Positions 17,807-29,914 of a stretch of 64,000 bases of DNA are shown one piece after another. Under the pieces are notes generated by a model. It was not told the origin of the DNA and searched no databases. It worked only from the letters and a program-made list of their open reading frames with translations. Origin of the DNA: Pseudomonas aestuarii. Its GTDB lineage: Bacteria; Pseudomonadota; Gammaproteobacteria; Pseudomonadales; Pseudomonadaceae. Positions within the stretch are counted from its first letter, which is position 1; each line of letters opens with the position of its first letter. A program made the translations under genes and the position numbers. The stretch covers positions 124,001-188,000 of the forward strand of contig NZ_JAQJZJ010000007.1 of the NCBI RefSeq assembly GCF_027988105.1, in the 5' to 3' direction.

Positions 17807-18163
17807 ATGCACCGACTCGACCTGAAAATTCGCCTGCACTGCGGCGCCGATATCGCTATCGGCCCCGGCAAGGCCGACTTGCTGGAAGCTATCCAGGCAA
17901 GTGGCTCGATCAGCGCGGCTGCGCGTAGCCTGGGCATGTCTTACCGCCGCGCCTGGTTGTTGGTCGAAACCATGAATCGCTGTTTCCAAGAACCTTTGGT
18001 CACCACGCTTGCGGGCGGCCGCCATGGGGGCGGCACCCAGCTGACCGAGATGGGCGTGCGAGTGCTGCGGCGCTACCGTGAACTCTGCGCACAGGCATTG
18101 GCCGCCGTGCAGGGAGGCCTGGATGATCTTGGCGCCTTGTTGGCGGATCCCGCGGCCCGTTAG
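17807..18163 (+). CDS. ModE-like winged-helix transcriptional regulator
   Basis: A 118-residue protein equivalent to the N-terminal DNA-binding part of ModE (LysR-type HTH). Recognisable segments are KADLLEAIQASGSISAAARS, LGMSYRRAWLLVETMN and a wing with GGGTQLTEMG. The C-terminal molybdate-binding domains of full ModE are absent, as in many short relatives. It presumably regulates molybdate or metal-linked genes. It is divergent from arsR with 254 bp between starts; whether it belongs functionally to the arsenic locus is unknown. Confidence 0.8.
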   Translation: MHRLDLKIRLHCGADIAIGPGKADLLEAIQASGSISAAARSLGMSYRRAWLLVETMNRCFQEPLVTTLAGGRHGGGTQLTEMGVRVLRRYRELCAQALAAVQGGLDDLGALLADPAAR

Positions 18164-18367
18164 CCAACCGTCCGCAAATTGCCAACTGGTGCCTGGTTCT
18201 GCCGCTGAACTTTGTTCCGATGCACTCGGTCGGATAGAGTGCTGGCGAGCATTAAGTCCTGTTCGCTCTTCGTCTTTCACCGGCCCGTCCAGGCGGCTGG
18301 AGGCTGGTTTAGCCCACGTTGCGCGGTGAGTACCGCCGAGTGCGGTTATCTTCTGGAGTAATCGATC

Positions 18368-18904
18368 ATGCGAAATATCACCAAGTTATTCGCGGTATCA
18401 GCCTGCGCGTTGATGCTGTCGGGACTGGTTGCACCTGAATTCAATCCATTGATCGGCTCCGCCTATGCCCAAGGTGGTGGTGGTGGTGGTGGTGGTGGTG
18501 GTGGTGGTGGTGGCGGTGCAGGAGGCGGTGGTGGCGGTGGCGCAGGAGGTGGCGGCGCGGGCGGCCATGCTGGCGGCGGTGTTGGGGGGACTGGCGGTTT
18601 AGGTCTCGGTCGAGATCATTCCTCCGCGGCGGGTCTAGGGGCGGCCAATGGCAAGGCCGAGGCCAACCGCAGCGATAATCGCGGCGCCACCACCTCGGCC
18701 GTGGCCAGGTCCGATGAAACTACCGGCCTGGCCAAGGCCATGGCCGTGGTCGCCAGTACGCCAGCGGCGCTGGCGGCGGCCCTGGGCCTGCAGAGCGCGG
18801 CCGACAAGCAGGCCGCCAGGAACCTCGCCGATGAGCCGGACATCGACGGCAGCGTCGACGCAGATGTTGATGTCGAGGTCGAGGTCGAGGTCGAGGTCGA
18901 GTAG
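18368..18904 (+). CDS. Secreted glycine-rich low-complexity protein
   Basis: 178 residues. The signal peptide ends at AYA (residues 32-34) before a glutamine. A glycine tract of about 30 residues broken by Ala and Gly-Gly-Ala follows, coded partly by (GGT)13. The middle holds an Asn/Ala/Ser region and Ala-rich helices (VVASTPAALAAALGL). The tail is acidic, alternating Val and Glu, coded by (GTCGAG)5. No enzymatic motif. A cell-surface or matrix structural role is possible. The start ATG 18368 has CTGGAG upstream. A strong hairpin follows the gene. Confidence 0.75.
   Translation: MRNITKLFAVSACALMLSGLVAPEFNPLIGSAYAQGGGGGGGGGGGGGGGAGGGGGGGAGGGGAGGHAGGGVGGTGGLGLGRDHSSAAGLGAANGKAEANRSDNRGATTSAVARSDETTGLAKAMAVVASTPAALAAALGLQSAADKQAARNLADEPDIDGSVDADVDVEVEVEVEVE
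18473..18511 (+). repeat. (GGT)13 trinucleotide repeat
   Basis: Thirteen uninterrupted GGT units encode the first part of the polyglycine tract of the secreted protein. Unit changes would lengthen or shorten the tract in frame. Confidence 0.95.
18872..18901 (+). repeat. (GTCGAG)5 hexanucleotide repeat
   Basis: Five perfect GTCGAG units at the very end of the glycine-rich gene, coding alternating Val and Glu up to the TAG stop. Confidence 0.95.
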
Positions 18905-18986
18905 ACCCTGAGCGCGATTACCTCCTAGGAGTTGTTGCCGTTGCATCGCGGCAACGCGGCTTGCGCTGAAACGGCAACCGACCCTA

Positions 18987-19020
18987 GCAACAGCCCGGCC
19001 ATTGGCCGGGCTGTTGCGTT
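18987..19020 (+). terminator. Terminator hairpin after the glycine-rich gene
   Basis: Perfect 14-bp arms, GCAACAGCCCGGCC (18987-19000) and GGCCGGGCTGTTGC (19004-19017), with a 3-base loop, followed by GTTT. It ends the unit 83 bp past the stop. The surrounding 321 bp (18905-19225) hold no gene. Confidence 0.8.
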
Positions 19021-19103
19021 TCAGGGCGCCGCCGGTCACCTGACGACCTCCACGGCCGGCCGTCGATTCGCGGCAATCCGCGCTAGCGGCAGAGGGGGGC
19101 TGG

Positions 19104-19110
19104 CTATACT
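19104..19110 (+). promoter_or_regulatory. Candidate RpoS-type -10 element for glgE operon
   Basis: CTATACT matches the extended -10 preferred by the stationary-phase sigma factor RpoS, with no good -35 upstream, which RpoS tolerates. It lies about 115 bp before the glgE start. Identified from sequence alone. Confidence 0.4.
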
Positions 19111-19225
19111 TACCCCAAGTTGGCAGGGCCGTTGAGCGGCGAGCGTAGCGGTGCCTGCCACAGCCCAGCAGCCCTGCGCTGTGCCAGCAGCCTGCGTTCA
19201 CGCGTTCATGATGAGTCCATGACCG

Positions 19226-21241
19226 ATGACCGATGCTCACCCGCATGCTCCGCGTCAGCCAAGCGTCACCCCCAGGACACTGCCGATAGAGGAGGCGTTG
19301 CGCATGCCGCGCATCGCCATCGAGTCGATTGAGCCGGCGCTCGAACAGGGCCGCTTCGCCGCCAAGGCGATCGTCGGCCAGCCGGTCAGCGTCAGCGCGA
19401 AAATCTTCACCGATGGCCACGAGAAGCTGGGCACCGCACTGCTCTGGCACTTCGAGGGTGAGGAAGGCGGCCACCGCGTGCGCCTCAGCGAGCGTGGCAA
19501 CGACAACTGGCAGGCCCAATTCACGCCCTTTCGTGTCGGGCGTTATGGCTTCGTCATCGCCGCCTGGTGGGATCACTACGAAACCTTCCGCTACGAATTG
19601 ACCAAGAAGTACGACACCGGCATGCCGGTCGGGCTGGAGTTGCAGGAGGGGCGCATCCTGCTGGAGAGCACCTTGCAGCGGGCGCAGGGTGAGGCCCGGG
19701 CGGCGTTGGACGAGCAGCTTCAGCTGCTGCGCCAGGCCCATGATGAAAGCGAGCAGCTGGCCATCCTCCTGGGCAATGAGATGGCCGCCGCCATGGGCCG
19801 CCTGGATGAACACGCGCACCTGGTGCGCAGCGCGGAGTTCGCCATCGAGGTCGAGCGGCCATTGGCCGGATTCGCCAGCTGGTATGAGCTGTTCCCGCGT
19901 TCCGAGACCGACGACCCGAAGCGGCACGGCACCTTCAACGACGTCTGCAAGCGCCTGCCGATGATCCGCGACATGGGTTTCGACGTGCTCTACTTTCCGC
20001 CGATCCACCCGATCGGGCGCAGTTTTCGCAAGGGCCCGAACAACCAGCTGGATGCTGGCCCGGACGACCCCGGCAGCCCCTACGCGATCGGCAGCGAGGA
20101 GGGCGGCCACGAGGCTATTCATCCGCAGCTCGGCAGCCGCGAGGACTTCCGCCGGCTGGTCGCCGCCGCCGCCGAGCACGGTCTGGAAATCGCCCTGGAC
20201 TTCGCCATCCAGTGCTCCCAGGACCATCCCTGGCTCAAGCAGCACCCCGGCTGGTTCTCCTGGCGCCCGGACGGCAGCATCCGTTATGCCGAGAACCCGC
20301 CGAAGAAGTACCAGGACATCGTCAACCTGGATTTCTATACGGCGGATGCCATGCCCGACCTCTGGCTGGCCTTGCGCGACGTGGTCGCCGGCTGGGTGGC
20401 CGAGGGCGTGAAGGTGTTCCGCGTCGACAACCCGCACACCAAACCGCTGCCCTTCTGGGAATGGCTGATCGCCGACATCCGTCGCCAGAACCCCGAGGTG
20501 ATGTTCCTCGCCGAGGCCTTCACCCGCCCGGCGATGATGGCGCGTCTGGGCAAGCTGGGCTTCAGCCAGAGCTACACCTACTTCACTTGGCGCAACCTCA
20601 AGGACGAACTCGAAGCCTATTTCACCGAGCTCAATCAGCCGCCGCTGCGCGATTGCTATCGGCCAAACTTCTTCGTCAACACCCCCGACATCAACCCCAC
20701 CTTCCTGCACACCAGCGGGCGCCCCGGCTTCCTCATCCGCGCCGCCCTGGCGACCATGGGTTCGGGGTTGTGGGGCATGTATTCGGGCTTCGAGCTGTGC
20801 GAGAGCGCGGCGCTGCCGGGCAAGGAGGAATACCTCGATTCGGAGAAGTACCAGATCCGCCCGCGCGACTACGCGGCGCCGGGCAACATCATCGCCGAGA
20901 TCACCCAGCTCAACCGTATCCGCCGGGAGAACCCGGCACTGCATAGCCACCTCGGCTTCAAGGCCTACAACGCCTGGAACGACAACATTCTGTATTTCGG
21001 CAAGCGCACGCCCGGGCTCGACAATTTCATCCTGGTGGCGGTCAACCTCGATCCGCACCACGCCCAGGAGGCGCATTTCGAACTGCCCCTGTGGGAGTTC
21101 GGCCTGCCGGACGAGGCGTCCCTGCACGGCGAGGACCTGATGACCGGTCATCGCTGGACCTGGCACGGCAAGACCCAATGGATGCGTCTCGAGCCCTGGC
21201 ACTCGCCGTTCGGCATCTGGCGCATCGAACCTGTCACCTAG
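19226..21241 (+). CDS. glgE: Maltose-1-phosphate maltosyltransferase GlgE
   Basis: The 671-residue GH13 enzyme extends alpha-1,4-glucans with maltosyl units from maltose-1-phosphate. Catalytic landmarks: nucleophile D401 in FRVDNPHTKP, acid/base E430 in FLAEAFTRP and D488 in NTPDINP. The N-terminal domain (MPRIAIESIEP...) and the KYQIRPRDY segment are typical of GlgE. It is the first gene of glgE-treS/mak-glgB; the next start is 12 bp after its stop, preceded by AAGGA. The alternative ATG at 19219 is out of frame. Confidence 0.96.
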   Translation: MTDAHPHAPRQPSVTPRTLPIEEALRMPRIAIESIEPALEQGRFAAKAIVGQPVSVSAKIFTDGHEKLGTALLWHFEGEEGGHRVRLSERGNDNWQAQFTPFRVGRYGFVIAAWWDHYETFRYELTKKYDTGMPVGLELQEGRILLESTLQRAQGEARAALDEQLQLLRQAHDESEQLAILLGNEMAAAMGRLDEHAHLVRSAEFAIEVERPLAGFASWYELFPRSETDDPKRHGTFNDVCKRLPMIRDMGFDVLYFPPIHPIGRSFRKGPNNQLDAGPDDPGSPYAIGSEEGGHEAIHPQLGSREDFRRLVAAAAEHGLEIALDFAIQCSQDHPWLKQHPGWFSWRPDGSIRYAENPPKKYQDIVNLDFYTADAMPDLWLALRDVVAGWVAEGVKVFRVDNPHTKPLPFWEWLIADIRRQNPEVMFLAEAFTRPAMMARLGKLGFSQSYTYFTWRNLKDELEAYFTELNQPPLRDCYRPNFFVNTPDINPTFLHTSGRPGFLIRAALATMGSGLWGMYSGFELCESAALPGKEEYLDSEKYQIRPRDYAAPGNIIAEITQLNRIRRENPALHSHLGFKAYNAWNDNILYFGKRTPGLDNFILVAVNLDPHHAQEAHFELPLWEFGLPDEASLHGEDLMTGHRWTWHGKTQWMRLEPWHSPFGIWRIEPVT

Positions 21242-21253
21242 AAGGACTCCCCC

Positions 21254-24579
<3,326 letters not shown>

Positions 24580-24583
<4 letters not shown>

Positions 24584-26820
24584 GCAAGCAACAGACAGGC
24601 GCGCAGGCACTGGCGGCCCTGCTGCCGGCCGACCACGACATTGAGGCGCTGCTGCGCGCCGAACACCCCGACCCCTTCGCCATCCTCGGCATGCACCGCG
24701 ATGCCCAGGGGCCGCTGATCCGTGTTTACCTGCCCGATGCGCTGGCGGTCGAGGTGCTGGCCAGGGATGGCGAAACGCCCCTCGTCGCGCTCCAGCAGAG
24801 CCGGGTGCCCGGCCTGTTCGTCGGTCGCCTGGCGCAGCCCCAGCCCTACCTGCTGCGTATCCGCTGGACGGACGCCGAACAGCTCAGCGAGGATCCCTAC
24901 AGCTTCGCGCCACTGCTCGGCGAGATGGACCTCTACCTGTTCGCCGAGGGCAATCACCGCGATCTCGGCCACTGCCTGGGCGCCCAGCTGATGTCGGTCG
25001 AGGGCGTGGCCGGGGTGCGCTTCGCCGTCTGGGCACCGAACGCCCGCCGGGTCTCGGTGGTCGGCGCGTTCAACGGCTGGGACGGCCGCCGTCACCCCAT
25101 GCGCTTGCGTCATCCCTCCGGGGTCTGGGAGCTGTTTATCCCGCGCCTGCAGGCGGGTGAGCTGTACAAGTACGAGATTCTCGGCGCCCATGGCCTGCTG
25201 CCGCTCAAGGCCGATCCCATGGCCCTGGCCACCGAGACCCCGCCGGGCACCGCCTCGCGGGTGGCCGCCGCGCTGGACTACAACTGGCACGACGACGACT
25301 GGCTGGCCCGGCGCGCCGCCGCTCAGGCGGCCGATGCGCCGATCGCCATCTACGAGGTGCATGCCGGATCCTGGCGCCGTGAGGGCGGAGAAGAGGGCCG
25401 CCAGTACGACTGGCATGAACTCGCCGAACGGTTGATCCCCTATCTGCAGACCCTGGGCTTCAGCCATGTCGAGCTGATGCCGATCATGGAACACCCCTTC
25501 GGCGGTTCCTGGGGCTACCAGCCGCTCTCGCAGTTCGCGCCGAGCAGCCGCTACGGCTCGCGCGAAGATTTCGCCGCCTTCGTCGATGCCTGTCACCAGG
25601 CCGGGATCGGCGTGATTCTCGACTGGGTGCCGGCGCATTTCCCCAATGACGTCCATGGCCTGGTGCAGTTCGACGGCACCGCGCTCTATGAGTACGCCCA
25701 CCCCCACGAGGGGCTGCACCGGGACTGGGATACCCTGATCTACAACCTCGGCCGCACCGAGGTGCATGGCTTCATGCTGGCCTCGGCCCTGCACTGGCTC
25801 AAGGCGTTCCATGTCGATGGCCTGCGCGTCGATGCGGTGGCCTCGATGCTCTACCGCGACTATTCGCGCAACGAAGGCGAATGGATTCCCAATCGCTATG
25901 GCGGGCGCGAGAACCTCGAGGCCGTCGACTTCCTCCGCCACCTCAACGACGTGGTCGCCAGCGAGGTGCCCGGCGCCCTGGTGATCGCCGAGGAGTCCAC
26001 CGCCTGGCCCGGGGTCACCCATGCCACCGCCGAGGGCGGGCTGGGCTTCGCCTTCAAATGGAACATGGGCTGGATGCATGACAGCCTGCACTACATCCAG
26101 CACGACCCGATCCACCGCCGCCACCACCATGGCGAGCTGACCTTCGGCCTGCTCTATGCCTTTTCCGAGCGCTTCGTGCTGCCGATCTCGCATGACGAGG
26201 TGGTGCATGGCAAGCGCGCGCTGATCGACAAGATGCCCGGCGACCGCTGGCAGCAGTTCGCCAACCTGCGCGCCTACCTGAGTTTCATGTGGACCCATCC
26301 GGGCAAGAAGCTGCTGTTCATGGGCTGCGAGTTCGCCCAGTGGCGCGAGTGGAGCCACGACCGCGAACTGGACTGGTACCTGCTCAACTACCGCAAGCAC
26401 TGTGGGGTGCAGCAACTGGTCGGCGACCTCAACCGGCTGTATCGCGACGAACCGGCGCTGCATCAGCAGGACTGCTTGCCGGCCGGCTTCCAGTGGCTGA
26501 TCGGCGACGATGCCGAGAACAGCGTCTATGCCTGGTTGCGCTGGAGTCGTGAAGGCTACCCGCTGCTGGTCATCGCCAACCTGACCCCGCTGGTGCGCCA
26601 CGCCTATCGGGTCGGCGTGCCGTTCGGCGGCCACTGGCAGGAACTGTTCAACAGCGACGCCGAATGCTATTGCGGGGCGAACGTCGGCAACGGCGGCATG
26701 CTGATGGCCGAGCCGTTGCCCAGCCACGGCCATGCCGCCTCGCTGCAACTGGTCCTGCCGCCCCTGGCGGTGCTGATCCTGCGCCCAGTCGCCGGGCAAG
26801 AGTCCGCTGCCCCGGCGTAG
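24580..26820 (+). CDS. glgB: 1,4-alpha-glucan branching enzyme GlgB
   Basis: The 746-residue GH13 branching enzyme introduces alpha-1,6 branches into the glucan made by GlgE or GlgA. It has an N-terminal carbohydrate-binding region, a second one with [20 protein letters not shown], and a catalytic barrel with nucleophile D418 ([14 protein letters not shown]) and acid/base E471 ([11 protein letters not shown]), then [11 protein letters not shown]. Full length. Third gene of the glgE operon, start coupled to treS by ATGA. It converges on ybhN after 59 bp. Confidence 0.97.
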
Positions 26821-26879
26821 GGCAGCTGTATATTGCCGGCCTCGCGCGGCGCGGTTCACCGTTGGTTGAGCGCCGCTTG

Positions 26880-27857
26880 CTAACGGAGGTTGTTACGGCG
26901 CATGCGCCTGGCGCGCATCTCGAGCAGCGCATAACCGAGCCCGGCCAGTGCCAGCGGCAGCAGGTAATAGAACACCCGGTAGCCGATCAACCCCGCTAGT
27001 AGGGCGCCGATCGAGGTCTGCTGTTGCAGCAGGGCGATGAATACCACCTCCAATACGCCGAGACCGGCCGGGATATGAATGATGACCCCGGCGATGGCGC
27101 TGACCAGCAGGGCGCCAAGCACGGCCGGGTAACCGAGCGGGGCAGGCAGCAGGATATCGAGCAGCAGGGCCATCAGCGACCAGTTGCCGGCGCCGAGGGC
27201 AACCTGCAGCAGGCCCATGCGCAGCGAGGGCAGATAGACCTCGTGGCCGCGGATCGTCCAGGTGCGCCGGGGCGAGCAGGCACAGAGCAGCAGATAGCCC
27301 AACAGCAGGGCCAGCAGCGCGCCACCGAGCAGGCGCAAACCGGGGAGGCCGAGCTCCCAGCCTGTCGGCGGCACCACCAGGCCGAGGGTCAGGACCACCC
27401 CGAGCAGGCCGATGTAGCCTAACCAGTTGGTCATCAGGCTGAGGGTCAGCACCTTGGTGATCTCGGCCGAGCCCAGGCCAAGCTGCGAGTAGAGGCGAAA
27501 GCGCAGGCCGACACTGCCGATCCAGGCGCTGAGGTTCAGGCTGAACGCGTAACAGACGAAGGTGACCGGCAGAACCTGCCTGAGCGGCAGACGATGGTGG
27601 GTGTAGGCGCGGCCGATCAGGTCGAAGCAGCTGTACAGCGCGTAGCTGGCGCAGGCGGTGGCCGCAGCCAGGAGCAAGGTGCTGGTGCGGTAGCCGCGCA
27701 GTGCCGCGAGCAGTTCCTGCCAGTCGAGGCGGCGGGTCAGGGCGACCAGCAGGCCCAGCACCAGGAGGAAGAACGTCAGGCTCAGCAGCAATTTAGCGCG
27801 CGCCGGCCAGTCGCGCCTGGTGCTCGAGGCGCGTGCAGGGCGGCGCGGCTGGTTCAT
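26880..27857 (-). CDS. ybhN: YbhN/UPF0104-family integral membrane protein
   Basis: A 325-residue inner-membrane protein with about eight hydrophobic helices of the lysylphosphatidylglycerol-synthase-TM (UPF0104) family. Visible segments are FVCYAFSLNLSAWIGSVGLR and HIPAGLGVLEVVFIALL, both typical of the family. It has no synthase domain, so it is probably a lipid-handling or flippase-like protein rather than an aminoacyl-lipid synthase. It ends the glgA-to-ybhN run and overlaps clsB by 4 bp. Confidence 0.85.
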   Translation of the reverse strand: MNQPRRPARASSTRRDWPARAKLLLSLTFFLLVLGLLVALTRRLDWQELLAALRGYRTSTLLLAAATACASYALYSCFDLIGRAYTHHRLPLRQVLPVTFVCYAFSLNLSAWIGSVGLRFRLYSQLGLGSAEITKVLTLSLMTNWLGYIGLLGVVLTLGLVVPPTGWELGLPGLRLLGGALLALLLGYLLLCACSPRRTWTIRGHEVYLPSLRMGLLQVALGAGNWSLMALLLDILLPAPLGYPAVLGALLVSAIAGVIIHIPAGLGVLEVVFIALLQQQTSIGALLAGLIGYRVFYYLLPLALAGLGYALLEMRARRMRRNNLR

Positions 27858-29101
27858 TGTCGCTCGCGCCGCTGGGCGGCGCTACGGGCCGCCTTGGCCT
27901 GCTCATGGGGCTGCAACAGGGCCAGCTTCGGGGTGTGCGCCGGTAGCCAGCCGATCCAGGCCGGAAAGTGGCGCAGCAAGTGGAAACCGAGGAACACCAG
28001 CGGCATCCGCCAGAAGGCCCAGCGTGCCAACTGCGCCTGACTGATCGCCTGGCAATGCTCGCTGGCCAATGCCTGCAGGTGCTCGAACAACTGCCGATTG
28101 AAGGCGCGGTCGCGGATGATCAGGTTGGCCTCCAGGTTCAGCGACAGGCTCAGCGGATCCAGATTGCTGGAGCCGACGGTGGCCCACTGGTCATCGACCA
28201 GCGCCACCTTGCCGTGCAGCGGCCGGCTGGCGTATTCGAGGATGCTTACCCCGCCGCGCAGCAGGTAGTCGTAGAGGATCCGGGCACTGAAGCGGGCGAT
28301 CGGCATGTCCGGCTGGCCCTGCAGGATCAGCTCGACCTTGACCCCGCGCTGCGCCGCGCGGCGAATCTCGCGCAGCAGCCGGAAGCCGGGAAAGAAGTAG
28401 GCGTTGGCGATCAGCAGGCGCTGGCGCGCGCCGCGGATGGCCTGCAAATATTGCTGCTCGATATCGATGCGGTGTCGGCGGTTGTCGCGAATCACCAGCT
28501 GCGCCTGGCCGGGGCCTGAGCCCGCCTGGTCGGCGGCCTGGCTACCCGGCTTGGCCCTGCCGCGCCGCCGCCAGCGGCGCCGCCGCTGCTCGGGCGGCGC
28601 CAGCATGGCCAGGACGAACCGGCGGATATCGTGTACCACCGGCCCTTCGACTTCGACGGCATAATCCTGCTTGGCCTCGGGGCCGAAATCGGCCAGGTGG
28701 TCGGCGGAAAAATTGATCCCGCCGACGAACGCCAGGCGGTCATCGATGACCACCAGCTTGCGGTGCATGCGGCGGAACAGATTGGTGCGCATGCCCAGCA
28801 GGCGGGGCTGTGGGTCGAACATATGCACGCGCACGCCGACCTCGCTCATGGCCGTGACGAACGCGCTGCTGAGGTCGGCCGAGCCATAGCCATCCACCGT
28901 CAACTCGACCCTGACCCCGCGTTCGGCGGCGGCAATCAGTTCGGCCTGCAGTTGGCTGCCGACCTTGTCCTCGAAGAGGATGAAGGTCTCGATCAGCACC
29001 TCCCGTTCGGCCGCGCGGATGGCCTCGAACACCCGCGGGAAAAACGCCTCGCCGTTGATCAGCAGGCTCAGGCGGTTGTCGGCGCGCCAGGGAAACTTCA
29101 T
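27854..29101 (-). CDS. clsB: Cardiolipin synthase ClsB-like (phospholipase D family)
   Basis: A 415-residue protein with two HKD catalytic motifs of the phospholipase D superfamily: [18 protein letters not shown] and [19 protein letters not shown]. It makes cardiolipin or transesterifies phosphatidyl groups at the inner membrane. Length and the ybhP-clsB-ybhN order match the E. coli ybhPON arrangement. It overlaps both neighbours by 4 bp, showing a tightly coupled set. Confidence 0.9.
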   Translation of the reverse strand: MKFPWRADNRLSLLINGEAFFPRVFEAIRAAEREVLIETFILFEDKVGSQLQAELIAAAERGVRVELTVDGYGSADLSSAFVTAMSEVGVRVHMFDPQPRLLGMRTNLFRRMHRKLVVIDDRLAFVGGINFSADHLADFGPEAKQDYAVEVEGPVVHDIRRFVLAMLAPPEQRRRRWRRRGRAKPGSQAADQAGSGPGQAQLVIRDNRRHRIDIEQQYLQAIRGARQRLLIANAYFFPGFRLLREIRRAAQRGVKVELILQGQPDMPIARFSARILYDYLLRGGVSILEYASRPLHGKVALVDDQWATVGSSNLDPLSLSLNLEANLIIRDRAFNRQLFEHLQALASEHCQAISQAQLARWAFWRMPLVFLGFHLLRHFPAWIGWLPAHTPKLALLQPHEQAKAARSAAQRRERQ

Positions 29102-29898
29102 AGGCGGATCTCCACCGCCAGTGGCAGGTGGTCGGACAGGTGCGACCAGGGCCGGGTCGAGAGTATCCGCGGTTCATGGCTGCTGGCGTTGCGTACGTAG
29201 ATGCGGTCCAGGCGCAGCAACGGCCAGCGCGCCGGAAAACTCCGGGCGACCCTGCCATGGGCCCGCGCGAATACTTCGTGCAGGCCGACCTCGCCCTCCA
29301 GCAGGCGTGTGGCGCGCAGCCGCCAGTCGTTGAAGTCCCCGGCCACCACCACCGGCGCCTTGGCCGGCAAGCTGGCGAGCAACTCGCAGAGCAGCTGCAG
29401 CTGCTGCTGGCGGTGCTGCTCGCGCAGCCCCAGGTGCACGCAGATGGCGTGCAGCTGGCGTTGCGCGGGCAACTGCAGGACGCAGTGGAGCAGGCCGCGG
29501 CACTCCGGTCCGGCAATCGAGATGTCGATGTTGCGCTCGCGGATGATCGGGTACTTCGACAGCAGGGCGTTACCGTGATCGCCATCCGGGTAGACCGCAT
29601 TGCGCCCGTAGGCGAAGTCGCTCCACATGCTGTCGGCGAGAAACTCGTATTGCGGCGTCGGCGGCCAGTTGAGAAAGCGCCGCGAGTGGCGTTCATGGGT
29701 GCCCAGCACCTCTTGCAGAAACACCACTTCCGCCGAGACGTTGCGCACCGCATCGCGCAGCTCGTGGAGGATGAAACGGCGGTTGAACAGGGTGAAGCCC
29801 TTGTGCGTGTTGACCGTCAAGATTCGCAGGCTGTGCACCGGCTCGGCCAGCTCCAGCCGGCGCCCGCCGCTGCCTTGCCCCGCGTTATCGGTGTTCAC
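29098..29898 (-). CDS. ybhP: Endonuclease/exonuclease/phosphatase-family protein YbhP
   Basis: A 266-residue metal-dependent phosphodiesterase fold. Motifs: [20 protein letters not shown] (metal-binding Glu), VVAGDFNDW and the terminal [10 protein letters not shown] with the catalytic His. The substrate is unknown; being coupled to cardiolipin synthase suggests a phospholipid or lipid head-group rather than DNA. It starts 16 bp after glgX and overlaps clsB by 4 bp. Confidence 0.88.
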   Translation of the reverse strand: MNTDNAGQGSGGRRLELAEPVHSLRILTVNTHKGFTLFNRRFILHELRDAVRNVSAEVVFLQEVLGTHERHSRRFLNWPPTPQYEFLADSMWSDFAYGRNAVYPDGDHGNALLSKYPIIRERNIDISIAGPECRGLLHCVLQLPAQRQLHAICVHLGLREQHRQQQLQLLCELLASLPAKAPVVVAGDFNDWRLRATRLLEGEVGLHEVFARAHGRVARSFPARWPLLRLDRIYVRNASSHEPRILSTRPWSHLSDHLPLAVEIRL

Positions 29899-29914
29899 AT
29901 GCCTGCTCCTGCAT

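Noticed and set aside
18368..18410. Lipobox VSAC at residues 10-13 of the glycine-rich protein
   Set aside because: The hydrophobic stretch before it is too short; the AYA cleavage site at 34 fits better.
13472..18901. CRISPR-like array from tandem repeats
   Set aside because: The repeats are perfect, unspaced tri- and hexanucleotides within coding sequence, not repeat-spacer units.
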